DNA from: Mycobacterium aquaticum
GTDB lineage: Bacteria; Actinomycetota; Actinomycetes; Mycobacteriales; Mycobacteriaceae
NCBI RefSeq assembly: GCF_002086485.1
Contig: NZ_MVHF01000021.1
Coordinates: 55,025 to 119,024 of the forward strand
DNA length: 64,000 nt
Reading direction: 5' to 3'
In this document: in pieces, positions 49,102 to 59,966 of the stretch
Layout: each line of letters begins with the position of its first letter
Position numbering within the stretch: position 1 is the stretch's first letter
Program-made: the position numbers and the translations under genes
The notes under the pieces: generated by a model
What the model saw: only the letters and a program-made list of their open reading frames with translations
What the model was told of the DNA's origin: nothing
Databases searched by the model: none

Positions 49102-49917
49102 TCAGCGGGCAGGCTTGAGCCGTCCGCGCTGTGAGTCCCGGTTGCGTTCAAAGATCAGCCGCAGCCCGTCGAGGGTCAGATGCCGGTCGTAGTGCTCGAC
49201 AGTGCGCAGATCCGGCAGCACCAGCGGCGCGGTGTATCCGGTGGCCACGACGGCGACATTGCTGCCGGAGAATCCGTCGACGTCCTCGCGGACGCGGCTG
49301 ACCAGACCGTCGACCAGACCGGCGAATCCGAAGACCGCGCCGGCCTGCATGCACTCGACGGTGTTCTTGCCGATCACCGAGCGCGGCCGGGTCAGCTCGA
49401 CGCGGCGCAGCGCTGCCGAGCGTGCCGCCGCGGCATCGGACGAGACCTGCACACCGGGCGCGATCGCCCCCCCGAGAAACTCGCCCTTCGCCGAAACCAC
49501 GTCGACGCAGATGGACGAGCCGAAATCCACCACGATCGCGGCCGTTCCGTATTTGTGGTATGCGGCAAGGCAATTCACGATGCGGTCGGCACCGACCTCT
49601 TTGGGGTTGTCCACCAGCAGCGGGATCCCGGTGCGCACGCCGGGCTCGATCAGCACGTGCGGCACCGCAGGCCAGTACTGCTCGAGCATCAGCCGGACCT
49701 CGTGCAGCACCGACGGCACGGTGGACAGGCCGGCCGCCCCGGTCAACTGGTCGGCGTCATCGCCGATCAGGCCGTCGATGGTCAGCGCCAGCTCGTCGGC
49801 CGTCACCTCGGACTCGGTACGAATCCGCCACTGCTGCACCACCTTCGCGTGATCCCTTGAACCGGAGATCAGTCCGACGATGGTGTGGGTGTTGCGGACG
49901 TCTATCGCGAGGAGCAT
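49102..49917 (-). CDS. coaX: Type III pantothenate kinase
   Basis: CoaX (271 residues) phosphorylates pantothenate, the first step of coenzyme A synthesis. The N-terminal Asp-Val-Arg-Asn-Thr-His phosphate loop and the Gly-Ala-Asp-Arg segment (Gly-Ala-Asp-Arg-Ile-Val-Asn) are typical. Its ATG overlaps the panD stop (ATGA). Mycobacteria usually rely on the type I kinase CoaA and type III may be inactive in some species; the motifs here look intact. Confidence 0.93.
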   Translation of the reverse strand: MLLAIDVRNTHTIVGLISGSRDHAKVVQQWRIRTESEVTADELALTIDGLIGDDADQLTGAAGLSTVPSVLHEVRLMLEQYWPAVPHVLIEPGVRTGIPLLVDNPKEVGADRIVNCLAAYHKYGTAAIVVDFGSSICVDVVSAKGEFLGGAIAPGVQVSSDAAAARSAALRRVELTRPRSVIGKNTVECMQAGAVFGFAGLVDGLVSRVREDVDGFSGSNVAVVATGYTAPLVLPDLRTVEHYDRHLTLDGLRLIFERNRDSQRGRLKPAR

Positions 49918-50333
49918 CAGCGTGGCGACATCAGGCCGGAAACGTCCTCGGGGACGTAGGCCGGATCGTAGCTGTGCTCACCCAGGTCGATCTGCTTGTT
50001 GTCGCCGTCGACGAAGACGATTCGCGGGCGGTAGGCACGCGCCTCGGCATCTTCCATCACGCCGTAGGCGATCAGGATCACCAGATCCCCGGGGTGGATG
50101 AGATGTGCTGCGGCACCGTTGATCCCGATGACGCCGGTGCCCCGCTCGCCGGTGATCGCGTAGGTGACCAGCCGGGCGCCGTTGTCGATGTCGACGATGG
50201 TCACCTGCTCGCCTTCGAGCAGATCTGCCGCATCCATCAGGTCGGCGTCGATGGTGACCGAACCGACGTAGTGCAGATCGGCCTGCGTCACCGTGGCCCG
50301 GTGGATCTTCGATTTGAGCATCGTGCGTTGCAT
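49917..50333 (-). CDS. panD: Aspartate 1-decarboxylase
   Basis: PanD (138 residues) makes beta-alanine for pantothenate. Self-cleavage at Gly24-Ser25 (Tyr-Val-Gly-Ser-Val) forms the pyruvoyl group. Its C-terminal tail (from about 125, Tyr-Val-Pro-Glu-Asp-Val) is the region linked to pyrazinoic acid susceptibility in M. tuberculosis and differs in sequence from that species. Start and stop overlap panC and coaX by four bases. Confidence 0.95.
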   Translation of the reverse strand: MQRTMLKSKIHRATVTQADLHYVGSVTIDADLMDAADLLEGEQVTIVDIDNGARLVTYAITGERGTGVIGINGAAAHLIHPGDLVILIAYGVMEDAEARAYRPRIVFVDGDNKQIDLGEHSYDPAYVPEDVSGLMSPR

Positions 50334-51271
50334 CAGTTCCTCCAGGGCAGTTCGTGGTTGTCGTCGACGCGGGGGTGTCCGTCGATACCCGCGGACGCGC
50401 CGATGTCGACTGCGATGTTGTCGAGCAGCCGGGTCCGGCCCAGCCGCGCGGCGACCAGCAACCGCGCCTGCCCCTCCTCCGGCGCGGGGCCCAAGCGGGG
50501 GTCGCGGACCTGCAGGTAGTCCACGTTGATCGCGGGCACTTCGTCGAGCACGGCCCTGGCGGCATCGATCGCCGCGCTTGCGCCCCCTGCCGCGGCGTAC
50601 TTGCCCGCCAGCAGCGCCGCCGACAGTGCAGTGGCCTGCTCGCGCTCGTCGGCGTCGAGGTAGCGGTTGCGCGACGACAGCGCCAATCCGTCGGACTCGC
50701 GCACGGTGGGTACACCCACGATCTGGGCGTCGACGTTGAGATCGGCGACCATCTGCCGGATCAGCGCCAGCTGCTGGTAGTCCTTTTCCCCGAAGTAGGC
50801 CTTGTCGGGATGAACGATGTTCAGCAGTTTCAGCACAACTGTCAGCACACCCGCGAAATGCCCTGGGCGCGAAGCGCCTTCGAGCTCCTCACCGAGCGGG
50901 CCGGGATGTACCTCGGTGCGTGGCCCGTCGGGGTAGATCTCGGCGACGGTCGGGGTGAACGCGATGTCGACCCCTTCAGCGCGCAGCGCCGCCAGATCGT
51001 CGTCGAGGGTGCGCGGGTAGGCGTCGAGGTCTTCCCCCGCGCCGAACTGCAGCGGGTTGACGAAGATCGACACCACCACCACGGATCCCGGCACGCGCTT
51101 GGCGGCCTTGACCAGGGTCAGGTGCCCTTCGTGCAGCGCACCCATGGTGGGTACCAGCGCCACCCGTCGCCCGGTGCCCCGCAGCGCGCGGGTCACCGCG
51201 GAGACGTCGGCGGGGTCCCGGTAGACGTTCAGTTCACCCGCGGTGAATTTCGGTGGGGTGTCGAGGCTCAT
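50333..51271 (-). CDS. panC: Pantothenate synthetase
   Basis: PanC (312 residues) joins pantoate and beta-alanine using ATP. The signature Pro-Thr-Met-Gly-Ala-Leu-His-Glu-Gly-His and the Phe-Gly-Glu-Lys-Asp-Tyr-Gln-Gln motif are present, as is Ser-Ser-Arg-Asn. Its ATG overlaps the DUF2520 gene's stop (ATGA) and its stop overlaps panD, so the three genes form a coupled group. Confidence 0.96.
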   Translation of the reverse strand: MSLDTPPKFTAGELNVYRDPADVSAVTRALRGTGRRVALVPTMGALHEGHLTLVKAAKRVPGSVVVVSIFVNPLQFGAGEDLDAYPRTLDDDLAALRAEGVDIAFTPTVAEIYPDGPRTEVHPGPLGEELEGASRPGHFAGVLTVVLKLLNIVHPDKAYFGEKDYQQLALIRQMVADLNVDAQIVGVPTVRESDGLALSSRNRYLDADEREQATALSAALLAGKYAAAGGASAAIDAARAVLDEVPAINVDYLQVRDPRLGPAPEEGQARLLVAARLGRTRLLDNIAVDIGASAGIDGHPRVDDNHELPWRN

Positions 51272-52191
51272 CGTTGGCTCGTTTCCGCCAGCACCTCGAA
51301 GACGTCTCCGGGTGCATGGGCACGCTGGGCAGTACGCAGTGAGTTGGCCCGATATGCCTGGGCCAGTTGAGGATCCAGTTCTTCCAGAGCGTTCAGATGC
51401 GCGGCGACAGCGGCAGCGTCGCCGCGCGCCACCGGCCCGGTCAGCGCGGCCTGCCCGCGCTGCAGAGCGTTTTCGAGTGCTGCCCGCGCCAGCGGGGCCA
51501 CCACCCGTTCGGCCAGACCGCCCGGTTCGTCGCCGACGAGTTCCTGGCCGAGCAACTCCTGGCCGCGCAGCGATGCCCGCAAGACATCCACGGCGTCGAG
51601 CACCAGGGTCACCAGATGGTTGCTGGCATGCGCCAGGGCGGCGTGGTACTGCGTTCTGGCGTCTTCACGCACCCGGAACGGCTCGCCGCCGATCTCCAGT
51701 ACGAGCGACTGGCCGATCGCGTAGCCCACCTCGTCGGCGGCGGTGACGCCGAAGCAGGTGTCGGGCAGCCGGGCGATGTCCTCGTCGGAGCCGGTGAAGG
51801 TCATCGCGGGGTGGATGGCCAGCGGGATGCAGCCCTGCGCGGTCAACGGTGCCAGGATGCCGACGCCGTTGGCACCGGAAGTGTGCACCACGATGGTGCC
51901 CGGCCGCACCGCACCGGTGGCGGCCAGCCCGGCCACCAGTGCGGCCAGCTCCGCGTCCGGAACCGTGAGCAGCAACAATTCGGCGCGCCCGGCGACCTCG
52001 TGGACCGGCAGGATCGCCGTATCAGGCAGCCTGCGCTGGGCCCGCAGCCGCGAAGGCTCCGAGATGGCGCTGCACGCCACCACGACATGCTCGGCCCGCT
52101 CCAGGGCGTAGCCGAGCGCAGTCCCGACGCGACCGGCCGAGATGATCCCGACCGAGAGGCGCGCCGGACGCAGCCCGTCGAACTGCTCCAT
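51268..52191 (-). CDS. Rossmann-fold DUF2520 protein
   Basis: This is a 307-residue protein with an N-terminal NAD(P)-binding fold (Gly-Ile-Ile-Ser-Ala-Gly-Arg-Val-Gly at about 14-22) and a C-terminal helical DUF2520 domain similar to 6-phosphogluconate dehydrogenase-like proteins. The ATG at 52191 has GAGG upstream; a GTG at 52206 would add five residues. It is tied to panC by a four-base overlap, matching Rv3603c. The neighbours suggest a pantoate or related reductase role, but no activity is established. Confidence 0.85.
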   Translation of the reverse strand: MEQFDGLRPARLSVGIISAGRVGTALGYALERAEHVVVACSAISEPSRLRAQRRLPDTAILPVHEVAGRAELLLLTVPDAELAALVAGLAATGAVRPGTIVVHTSGANGVGILAPLTAQGCIPLAIHPAMTFTGSDEDIARLPDTCFGVTAADEVGYAIGQSLVLEIGGEPFRVREDARTQYHAALAHASNHLVTLVLDAVDVLRASLRGQELLGQELVGDEPGGLAERVVAPLARAALENALQRGQAALTGPVARGDAAAVAAHLNALEELDPQLAQAYRANSLRTAQRAHAPGDVFEVLAETSQR

Positions 52192-52272
52192 CGCAGACGA
52201 CCTCACAAGTTGAAGTAGTTGTCATCGTTCCAGTCCCGCGCTGCGGGTACCGGACGGTTGCCACAGACTAGC

Positions 52273-53619
52273 TCACTCGTCTCGGCGTCTGCGACCGCCG
52301 CCTTGCGCGGGGGCCGACTGGAAGCGGGCCAGCAACTCGCTGACCGACTGGCCACCGACATGCTGACCATTGGCTTCTTCGGATTCCGGCTCGGGCTGCG
52401 ACTCCGGTGGCGGCGGGGGCTGCGAGGACTCCGCGGCCAGTATGGGACGGCCGGGATCGCCGGTATCGGACGAAGCGGAGTGACGGCCACGCGGCGGTTC
52501 GGGCGCCTGGGTGGACATCACCGGCTCGGCGGGGGCCTGCTCGGGCGCCCGGCGGCGGCCGACGTACTCGTTGGATGCCCCGTTCTCCGGCACGGGAGGC
52601 GCGACCCAGTTGCTGCCCGGCGCGCCTGCCGGAATGAACTGACCTTCGGCGGGAGCAGGTTGCCACCCGGTCGGGGGCTGCTCGGGCAACCGGTGCGGCG
52701 GGGCGTCCGGCGGGGACCACGGGCTGCTCGGCGGTGCCGGGCGCTGGGCGGGCGGCACATCGAGGGTCGGAGACGGTTCCATCGGCGGCATGGTCGGCGC
52801 AGGCGGTGGCGGTGCCCACGTCGACGGCGGCTGTTGCTGTGGGGGAACAGGCTGGTAGGGCGCCTGCTGGGGAGCCGCCGGACGAGGCGGTTCCTGCTGG
52901 GGTGGCCGTGCCTGCTGGTCCTCGGGCACACGGCGCCTGCGGCGCGGCTGCTCGGGGCCCTGGGTGGACAGCCGGTGCGCGCCGCCGGCGGCCGCTGCCG
53001 CCGCGGCGGCGGCCCAGTCGTTCTCGGACGGCTGCGGTTCGGCCGGGACGTCGATGATGGGACTTTCCTCGGTCCGGACGCTGCGGATGTCGGTGTCCTC
53101 GACGGGCGATACGTCCAGTCTGCTGGCCGTGACGCGGCCCGCGGCCCGCACGGTGCCCTTGTCGTTCTCGATGGCAGGCCGGTGCGACAGGTCGGCGTCG
53201 AACAGGATCTCAAGGTTCGTCCGCAACGCGGCCAGCTCGGCGCGCAGCGCAGCGACCTCGTCGGCGGCCTGGGCCCGCAGCTCTGAAGCCAGTTCGCGGC
53301 GCAGCTGGCTCTCGACGGTCAGCTCGTACTCGCGCCGCGCGGAGATCTCACGATCGAGCTGCAGGTCGTACACCAGTTTCAGGTCGCGTGCCTTGGCCTG
53401 GTCGAGATCACTCTGGCGGCGGTAGATGACGGAGACGAACGCCGCCACCACGGCGGCCCACAACGCCAGGATGACGGCTAACTTCAGCAACTCCACGCGG
53501 TCGGTGAACACCAGTGCCGAGCTCGCCAGAATCGCGAGCACCAGCAACACTGTTAAGAGCAGCCAGCCTGGCCTTCGGCCGCCGCGCCGTGGCCGAGCAC
53601 CGCGGGGCAGAACGGTCAT
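52273..53619 (-). CDS. Pro-rich membrane protein (Rv3604c-like, DUF6779)
   Basis: This is a 448-residue protein with a basic N-terminus and two membrane helices (about 19-38 and 44-66). A coiled-coil-like charged helix (about 68-135) is followed by a long Pro/Gln/Ala-rich disordered tail. The ATG at 53619 is chosen. The DUF2520 gene starts 82 bases further on. It occupies the Rv3604c position in the folate/pantothenate run. The architecture suggests an envelope scaffold; the role is unknown. Confidence 0.82.
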   Translation of the reverse strand: MTVLPRGARPRRGGRRPGWLLLTVLLVLAILASSALVFTDRVELLKLAVILALWAAVVAAFVSVIYRRQSDLDQAKARDLKLVYDLQLDREISARREYELTVESQLRRELASELRAQAADEVAALRAELAALRTNLEILFDADLSHRPAIENDKGTVRAAGRVTASRLDVSPVEDTDIRSVRTEESPIIDVPAEPQPSENDWAAAAAAAAAGGAHRLSTQGPEQPRRRRRVPEDQQARPPQQEPPRPAAPQQAPYQPVPPQQQPPSTWAPPPPAPTMPPMEPSPTLDVPPAQRPAPPSSPWSPPDAPPHRLPEQPPTGWQPAPAEGQFIPAGAPGSNWVAPPVPENGASNEYVGRRRAPEQAPAEPVMSTQAPEPPRGRHSASSDTGDPGRPILAAESSQPPPPPESQPEPESEEANGQHVGGQSVSELLARFQSAPAQGGGRRRRDE

Positions 53620-53696
53620 GGGCCGACTGTACCTGTCACAGGTCACCTAGCGTGTCGACCGCGACGGCGATTCGGCTTCCGAGCTTCGGCAGCCGT

Positions 53697-54173
53697 TCAC
53701 TCGGGCGCCGCGTCACCGCCGTCCGGAGGTTCTTCCGGGGACCTGCAGCAATGCTGTAACCACAGGGCGGCAACCACCAATGCCAGCGCGCTGACGACGG
53801 CAACCACGACGCCCTTGGTGTCTTCGGCGGCCACCCGCAACTCGCCTCTGCGCGGCAGCAAGTAGACCAGCACACCGATCCACCAGCCCGCCACGATGGC
53901 CCCGACCCAGGCCGAGGCTTTGGCGATGATCACACCGCGGGCCACCGACAGCGGATGCAGCCGCCCGCCGCCGACCCCGATCTGCCCGGCGTTGATCTTG
54001 GAGCGCACGTAGAACGCCCAACCGGCCTCGGCGATCGCCGCCGCCAGCAGGGACACCCCGGTCCAGACGGTGATCGGCGGAAACCACCGATACAGCACGA
54101 CGACCAGCAGGTAGCTTGCGACGGCCACGGCGGCGATGGTGCCTGCGAGGTCACGCTTGCGGGTCGGGCCCAT
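53697..54173 (-). CDS. DUF3180 membrane protein
   Basis: This is a 158-residue protein with four hydrophobic segments (about 10-30, 37-54, 82-105, 120-142) and an acidic C-terminus. It fits DUF3180, a family found next to folK in actinobacteria (Rv3605c). It starts four bases after folK ends, so it is co-transcribed. No function is known. Confidence 0.85.
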   Translation of the reverse strand: MGPTRKRDLAGTIAAVAVASYLLVVVLYRWFPPITVWTGVSLLAAAIAEAGWAFYVRSKINAGQIGVGGGRLHPLSVARGVIIAKASAWVGAIVAGWWIGVLVYLLPRRGELRVAAEDTKGVVVAVVSALALVVAALWLQHCCRSPEEPPDGGDAAPE

Positions 54174-54176
54174 CGC

Positions 54177-54713
54177 TCAGTCCTGCGTGGATTCGGCTCG
54201 CAGGGTCAAGGTCAGGTCCGTCGGCCGCACGCCGTCGCGTTCGGCCTGGTCGATCTCGGTGAGCAGGCGCTGCACCGGTCGGGATTCGCCTGCGACGGTC
54301 AGCGTGGCCTCCGGATCCACCGCCAGCCACGGGATCAGCACGAAGGCCCGCAGATGCGCCAGCGGGTGCGGCAGCGTCAGGCCATCGGTGCGCGAGCTCA
54401 GCTCGACGTCGCCGTCGTAGCAGGCGATCAGGTCGACATCGAGGGTGCGCGGGCCCCAACGCTGACCGCGAACCCGGCCTGCGGCCTGTTCCAGCTCCTG
54501 TCCGCGCCGAAGCCAGCCCTGCCCGTCGAGCGCCGGGTCGTCGGCGATGAGCACCGCGTTGAGGAACGGGCCCTGTTCCACACCGCCCCAGGCGTCCGTC
54601 TCGTACACCGGGGACACAGCACGCACAGCGGGGCCCAAGCCGTCGAGTACCGATTGCAGCCGCGCCATCCGGTCACCGAGATTGGACCCGATCGAAAGCA
54701 CTACTGAACTCAT
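54177..54713 (-). CDS. folK: HPPK, folate pyrophosphokinase
   Basis: FolK (178 residues) pyrophosphorylates 6-hydroxymethyl-dihydropterin in folate synthesis. The HPPK signature is seen as Gly-Pro-Arg-Thr-Leu-Asp-Val-Asp-Leu-Ile; Gly-Ser-Asn-Leu-Gly-Asp starts the protein. The ATG at 54713 sits inside the tandem repeat of 54709-54786, next to a GAGGAG ribosome site. The repeat adds extra copies of this start region between folB and folK. Confidence 0.95.
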   Translation of the reverse strand: MSSVVLSIGSNLGDRMARLQSVLDGLGPAVRAVSPVYETDAWGGVEQGPFLNAVLIADDPALDGQGWLRRGQELEQAAGRVRGQRWGPRTLDVDLIACYDGDVELSSRTDGLTLPHPLAHLRAFVLIPWLAVDPEATLTVAGESRPVQRLLTEIDQAERDGVRPTDLTLTLRAESTQD

Positions 54714-54786
54714 TCATGCTCCTCACGTCCGCGACTCATTCATGCTCCTCACGTCCGCGACTCATTCATGCTCCTCACGTCCGCGG
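54709..54786. repeat. Three 26-bp tandem repeats at the folB/folK junction
   Basis: Three direct copies of a 26-base unit (54709-54734, 54735-54760, 54761-54786) are identical except the last base of the third. On the minus strand each unit contains GAGGAGCATGAATGAG, that is, a ribosome site, ATG starts and a TGA stop. The third copy carries the real folB end and the first carries the real folK start; 52 extra bases separate the genes. Confidence 0.97.
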
Positions 54787-55142
54787 CGACTGCGCCTGGC
54801 GACCACCGCGACGTCATCGAACGTCAACGGGATGGGCGCGCTCGGCTTGTGCACCGCCACCTCGACGGCGTGCAAGCGCTCGTCGGCCATGACGGCGTCG
54901 GCGATCTCGGCCGAAACCGTCTCGATCAGATTTCGCGGCGGCCCGGCGATTATGTCCGCGGCGCGCTGGGCCAGCGCGCCGTAATCCAGCGTGTCAGCGA
55001 GCTCGTCACTGGACGCCGCGGCCCGCAGGTCGAGCCAGGCCGTGATGTCGACGACGAATTCCTGGCCGTCGCGCCGCTCATGCTCGAACACCCCGTGATT
55101 GCCGCGAACTCTCAAGCCGCGCAATTCGATTCGATCAGCCAT
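54762..55142 (-). CDS. folB: Dihydroneopterin aldolase
   Basis: FolB (126 residues) cleaves dihydroneopterin to hydroxymethyl-dihydropterin. Conserved motifs are Gly-Val-Phe-Glu-His-Glu, Asp-Tyr-Gly-Ala-Leu and the catalytic Lys in Val-His-Lys-Pro. Its stop lies in the third repeat unit. The start overlaps folP by eight bases. Confidence 0.95.
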   Translation of the reverse strand: MADRIELRGLRVRGNHGVFEHERRDGQEFVVDITAWLDLRAAASSDELADTLDYGALAQRAADIIAGPPRNLIETVSAEIADAVMADERLHAVEVAVHKPSAPIPLTFDDVAVVARRSRRGREEHE

Positions 55143-55968
55143 CGAGTCCTCCCGACTCCCACGCGTCGAGCACCCGCAAGGCGTCGACCGAAGCGGTCAC
55201 GTCGTGCACCCGCACTCCCCACGCGCCGTGCGCCCCGGCCAGTGCGGAGATCACCGCGGTCGCGGTCTCCCGACCGTCCGGCGGGCGCGGTTCGCCGTCC
55301 GGGCCGGCCAGCAACGTCCCGAGGAAGCGCTTGCGCGACGCTCCGACGAGCACCGGGATCCCGGTGCCCACCAGCTCGGGCAGCGCGTGCAGCAGCGCCC
55401 AATTGTGTTGGCCTGTCTTGGCGAATCCCAAACCGGGGTCGATGATCAACCGGTCGGGATCGACCCCGGCGGCCACCGCGGCATCGACCCGGGCGAGCAG
55501 TTCCCCCCGCACGTCGGCGACCACATCGCGGTATTCGGGTATGTGGTGCGGACGGTCTGCCCGCACCGAACGCCAGTGCATCAGCACCCAAACGCATTTC
55601 GCGTCCGCCACCACACCGGCCATGTTGGGGTCGGCCAGCCCACCGGACACATCGTTGACGATCGTGGCTCCGCAGGCAAGCGCCGCGCTCGCCACATCGG
55701 CGTGCATCGTGTCGATGCTGACGGTGATGCCATGCGCGGCAAGGTTTTCGATCACCGGGGACACCCGTGCGGCCTCGACGCGGGGGTCCACCCGGGTGGC
55801 CCCGGGGCGGGTGGATTCACCGCCGACATCCACGATGGCCGCACCCGCCGCAGCCAACGCCAACCCGTGCGCCACGGCCCGGTCGCGATCGATGAACTTT
55901 CCGCCGTCGGAGAAGGAATCGTCGGTGACGTTGACGACGCCCATCACCTGCACACGGGTGGACTTCAC
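55135..55968 (-). CDS. folP: Dihydropteroate synthase
   Basis: FolP (277 residues) condenses para-aminobenzoate with the pterin pyrophosphate; it is the sulfonamide target. Motifs are Gly-Val-Val-Asn-Val-Thr-Asp-Asp-Ser-Phe-Ser-Asp-Gly-Gly near the start, Gly-Gly-Glu-Ser-Thr-Arg-Pro-Gly-Ala, and Gly-Ala-Ser-Arg-Lys-Arg-Phe. The start is a GTG overlapping the folE stop (GTGA). Confidence 0.96.
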   Translation of the reverse strand: MKSTRVQVMGVVNVTDDSFSDGGKFIDRDRAVAHGLALAAAGAAIVDVGGESTRPGATRVDPRVEAARVSPVIENLAAHGITVSIDTMHADVASAALACGATIVNDVSGGLADPNMAGVVADAKCVWVLMHWRSVRADRPHHIPEYRDVVADVRGELLARVDAAVAAGVDPDRLIIDPGLGFAKTGQHNWALLHALPELVGTGIPVLVGASRKRFLGTLLAGPDGEPRPPDGRETATAVISALAGAHGAWGVRVHDVTASVDALRVLDAWESGGLDG

Positions 55969-56579
55969 TTACGGAGGATGAGTTCCAGCGCCTCGGCCCG
56001 AGATGCCTTGTCGGTCTTGAACTGTCCGCGTACCGCCGAAGTCGTGGTGATGGCGCCCGGCTTGCGGACCCCGCGCATGGCCATGCACAGGTGCTCGGCC
56101 TCGATCACCACGATCGTCCCGCGCGGTGAGAGCTTGCGCATCAGCGCGTCGGCGATCTGCGCGGTCAGCCGTTCCTGTACCTGCGGGCGCTTGGAGTACA
56201 GGTCGACCAGCCGGGCGATCTTCGACAGACCGGTCACGCGACCATCCTCGCCGGGGATGTAGCCGACGTGGGCCACTCCGTGGAACGAGACCAGGTGATG
56301 CTCGCACGTGGAGTACATCGGGATCTCTTTGACCAGCACAAGCTCGTCGTGCTGTTCGTCGAAGGTGGTGTTGAGCACCGCGTCCGGATCCGTGTACAGC
56401 CCGGCCATCAGTTCCTTGTAGGCCCGCGCCACCCGAGCCGGGGTGTCGACCAGCCCCTGGCGGTCCGGATCCTCGCCGATGGCGATGAGCAGTTCGCGTA
56501 CCGCTGCTTCGGCGCGCGGTTGATCGAACACCCGATGGTTGTTGTTGGTGCTCGGCGACCGCGTCGCGGGCTTCGTCAT
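55965..56579 (-). CDS. folE: GTP cyclohydrolase I
   Basis: FolE (204 residues) turns GTP into dihydroneopterin triphosphate, the first step of folate synthesis. Zinc and catalytic residues are in Ser-Thr-Cys-Glu-His-His and in Glu-His-Leu-Cys-Met, and the GTP loop is Pro-Arg-Gly-Thr-Ile-Val. The ATG at 56579 has a GGGAGG site. It follows ftsH by 22 bases. Confidence 0.96.
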   Translation of the reverse strand: MTKPATRSPSTNNNHRVFDQPRAEAAVRELLIAIGEDPDRQGLVDTPARVARAYKELMAGLYTDPDAVLNTTFDEQHDELVLVKEIPMYSTCEHHLVSFHGVAHVGYIPGEDGRVTGLSKIARLVDLYSKRPQVQERLTAQIADALMRKLSPRGTIVVIEAEHLCMAMRGVRKPGAITTTSAVRGQFKTDKASRAEALELILRK

Positions 56580-56601
56580 TCGAAGTCCTCCCGTTCTCGG
56601 A

Positions 56602-58899
<2,298 letters not shown>

Positions 58900-58961
58900 C
58901 AAAATCGGCCGAGTACGGCCCGGTCCTTCCAACGTGCACAGTTGAGAGCTTTCAGGCTACC

Positions 58962-59000
58962 GCTAGACCAACGTCGGGCAGTTCCCGACGTTGGTCTAGC
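58962..59000. repeat. Perfect 17-bp inverted repeat between ftsH and ephA
   Basis: Two perfect 17-base arms (GCTAGACCAACGTCGGG and its complement) flank a five-base CAGTT loop. The element lies in a divergent intergenic region, 63 bases from the ftsH start and 32 bases from the ephA start, where a terminator would not be expected. No T run follows either arm. Confidence 0.9.
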
Positions 59001-59031
59001 CCTCCGCGACCAGCCATGCTTGGGTGAGATC

Positions 59032-59958
59032 GTGCTGATCCCAACCGAACGGTTAGTCGACACCAACGGCGTGACATTGCGCGTGACAGAAGCGGGCGAG
59101 CCCGGCAACCCCGTCGTCGTACTCGCGCACGGCTTCCCCGAACTCGCCTACTCGTGGCGCCACCAGATTCCCGCCCTTGCCGCGGCCGGCTACCACGTGC
59201 TGGCCCCCGACCAGCGTGGTTACGGCGGCTCGTCGCGGCCACCGGCGATCGAGGATTACGACATCGTCGCGCTCACTTCCGACATCGCCGGGTTGCTCGA
59301 TGACGTCCAAGCCGAACGCGCGGTCGTCATCGGCCACGACTGGGGCTCGCCGGTGATGACCAACTTCGCGCTCTTGCATCCCGACCGCGTCCGCGCCGTC
59401 GTCGCGATGAGCGTGCCACCCGTACCGCGGGCACCGGCACCGCCGACGCAGATCTGGCGCAAGATGGTCGGCGACAACTTCTTCTACATCCTGTACTTCC
59501 AGGAGCCGGGCGTCGCCGATGCCGAGCTGGCCGTCGACCCGCGGGAGTCGATGCGCCGCATGGTCACCCTGGAGGGCATCAGCGCTCCCCCGGACACTTT
59601 GCGAGACCGACCGCTGCCTCCGCTACCGGAGTGGATCAGCACCGACGAGTTCGAGCACTACGTCGAAGCCTTCACCGAGACGGGGTTCACCGGGCCACTG
59701 AACTGGTACCGCAATTTCGACCGCAACTGGGAGCTGACGGAGCACACGCCGGCCTCGACCATCACGGCGCCGACACTGTTCGTGGCAGGCACCGCCGACC
59801 CGGTGCTCGGTTTCACCCCGCGGGACCGGGTCCGCGACGTGGTCAGCGGGGACTACCGCGAAGTGCTCATCGAGGGCGCCGGACACTGGTTGCAGCAGGA
59901 GCGGCCCGACGAGATCAACGCGGTGCTACTCGAGTTCCTCGGCGAGCTGCCACGGTAG
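59032..59958 (+). CDS. ephA: Epoxide hydrolase EphA
   Basis: EphA (308 residues) is an alpha/beta-hydrolase-fold epoxide hydrolase. The oxyanion motif His-Gly-Phe-Pro-Glu is at 33-37, the nucleophile Asp103 in Gly-His-Asp-Trp-Gly, and the catalytic His in Gly-Ala-Gly-His-Trp. Lid tyrosines occur in Phe-Tyr-Ile-Leu-Tyr-Phe and Asn-Trp-Tyr-Arg-Asn. The GTG at 59032 gives the Rv3617-like N-terminus. In M. tuberculosis the espACD genes lie between ftsH and ephA; they are absent here. Confidence 0.9.
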   Translation: MLIPTERLVDTNGVTLRVTEAGEPGNPVVVLAHGFPELAYSWRHQIPALAAAGYHVLAPDQRGYGGSSRPPAIEDYDIVALTSDIAGLLDDVQAERAVVIGHDWGSPVMTNFALLHPDRVRAVVAMSVPPVPRAPAPPTQIWRKMVGDNFFYILYFQEPGVADAELAVDPRESMRRMVTLEGISAPPDTLRDRPLPPLPEWISTDEFEHYVEAFTETGFTGPLNWYRNFDRNWELTEHTPASTITAPTLFVAGTADPVLGFTPRDRVRDVVSGDYREVLIEGAGHWLQQERPDEINAVLLEFLGELPR

Positions 59959-59966
59959 GGCTCGGC

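Noticed and set aside
54709..54786. Possible CRISPR array
   Set aside because: The three copies are directly adjacent with no spacers and overlap two coding ends; it is a tandem repeat.
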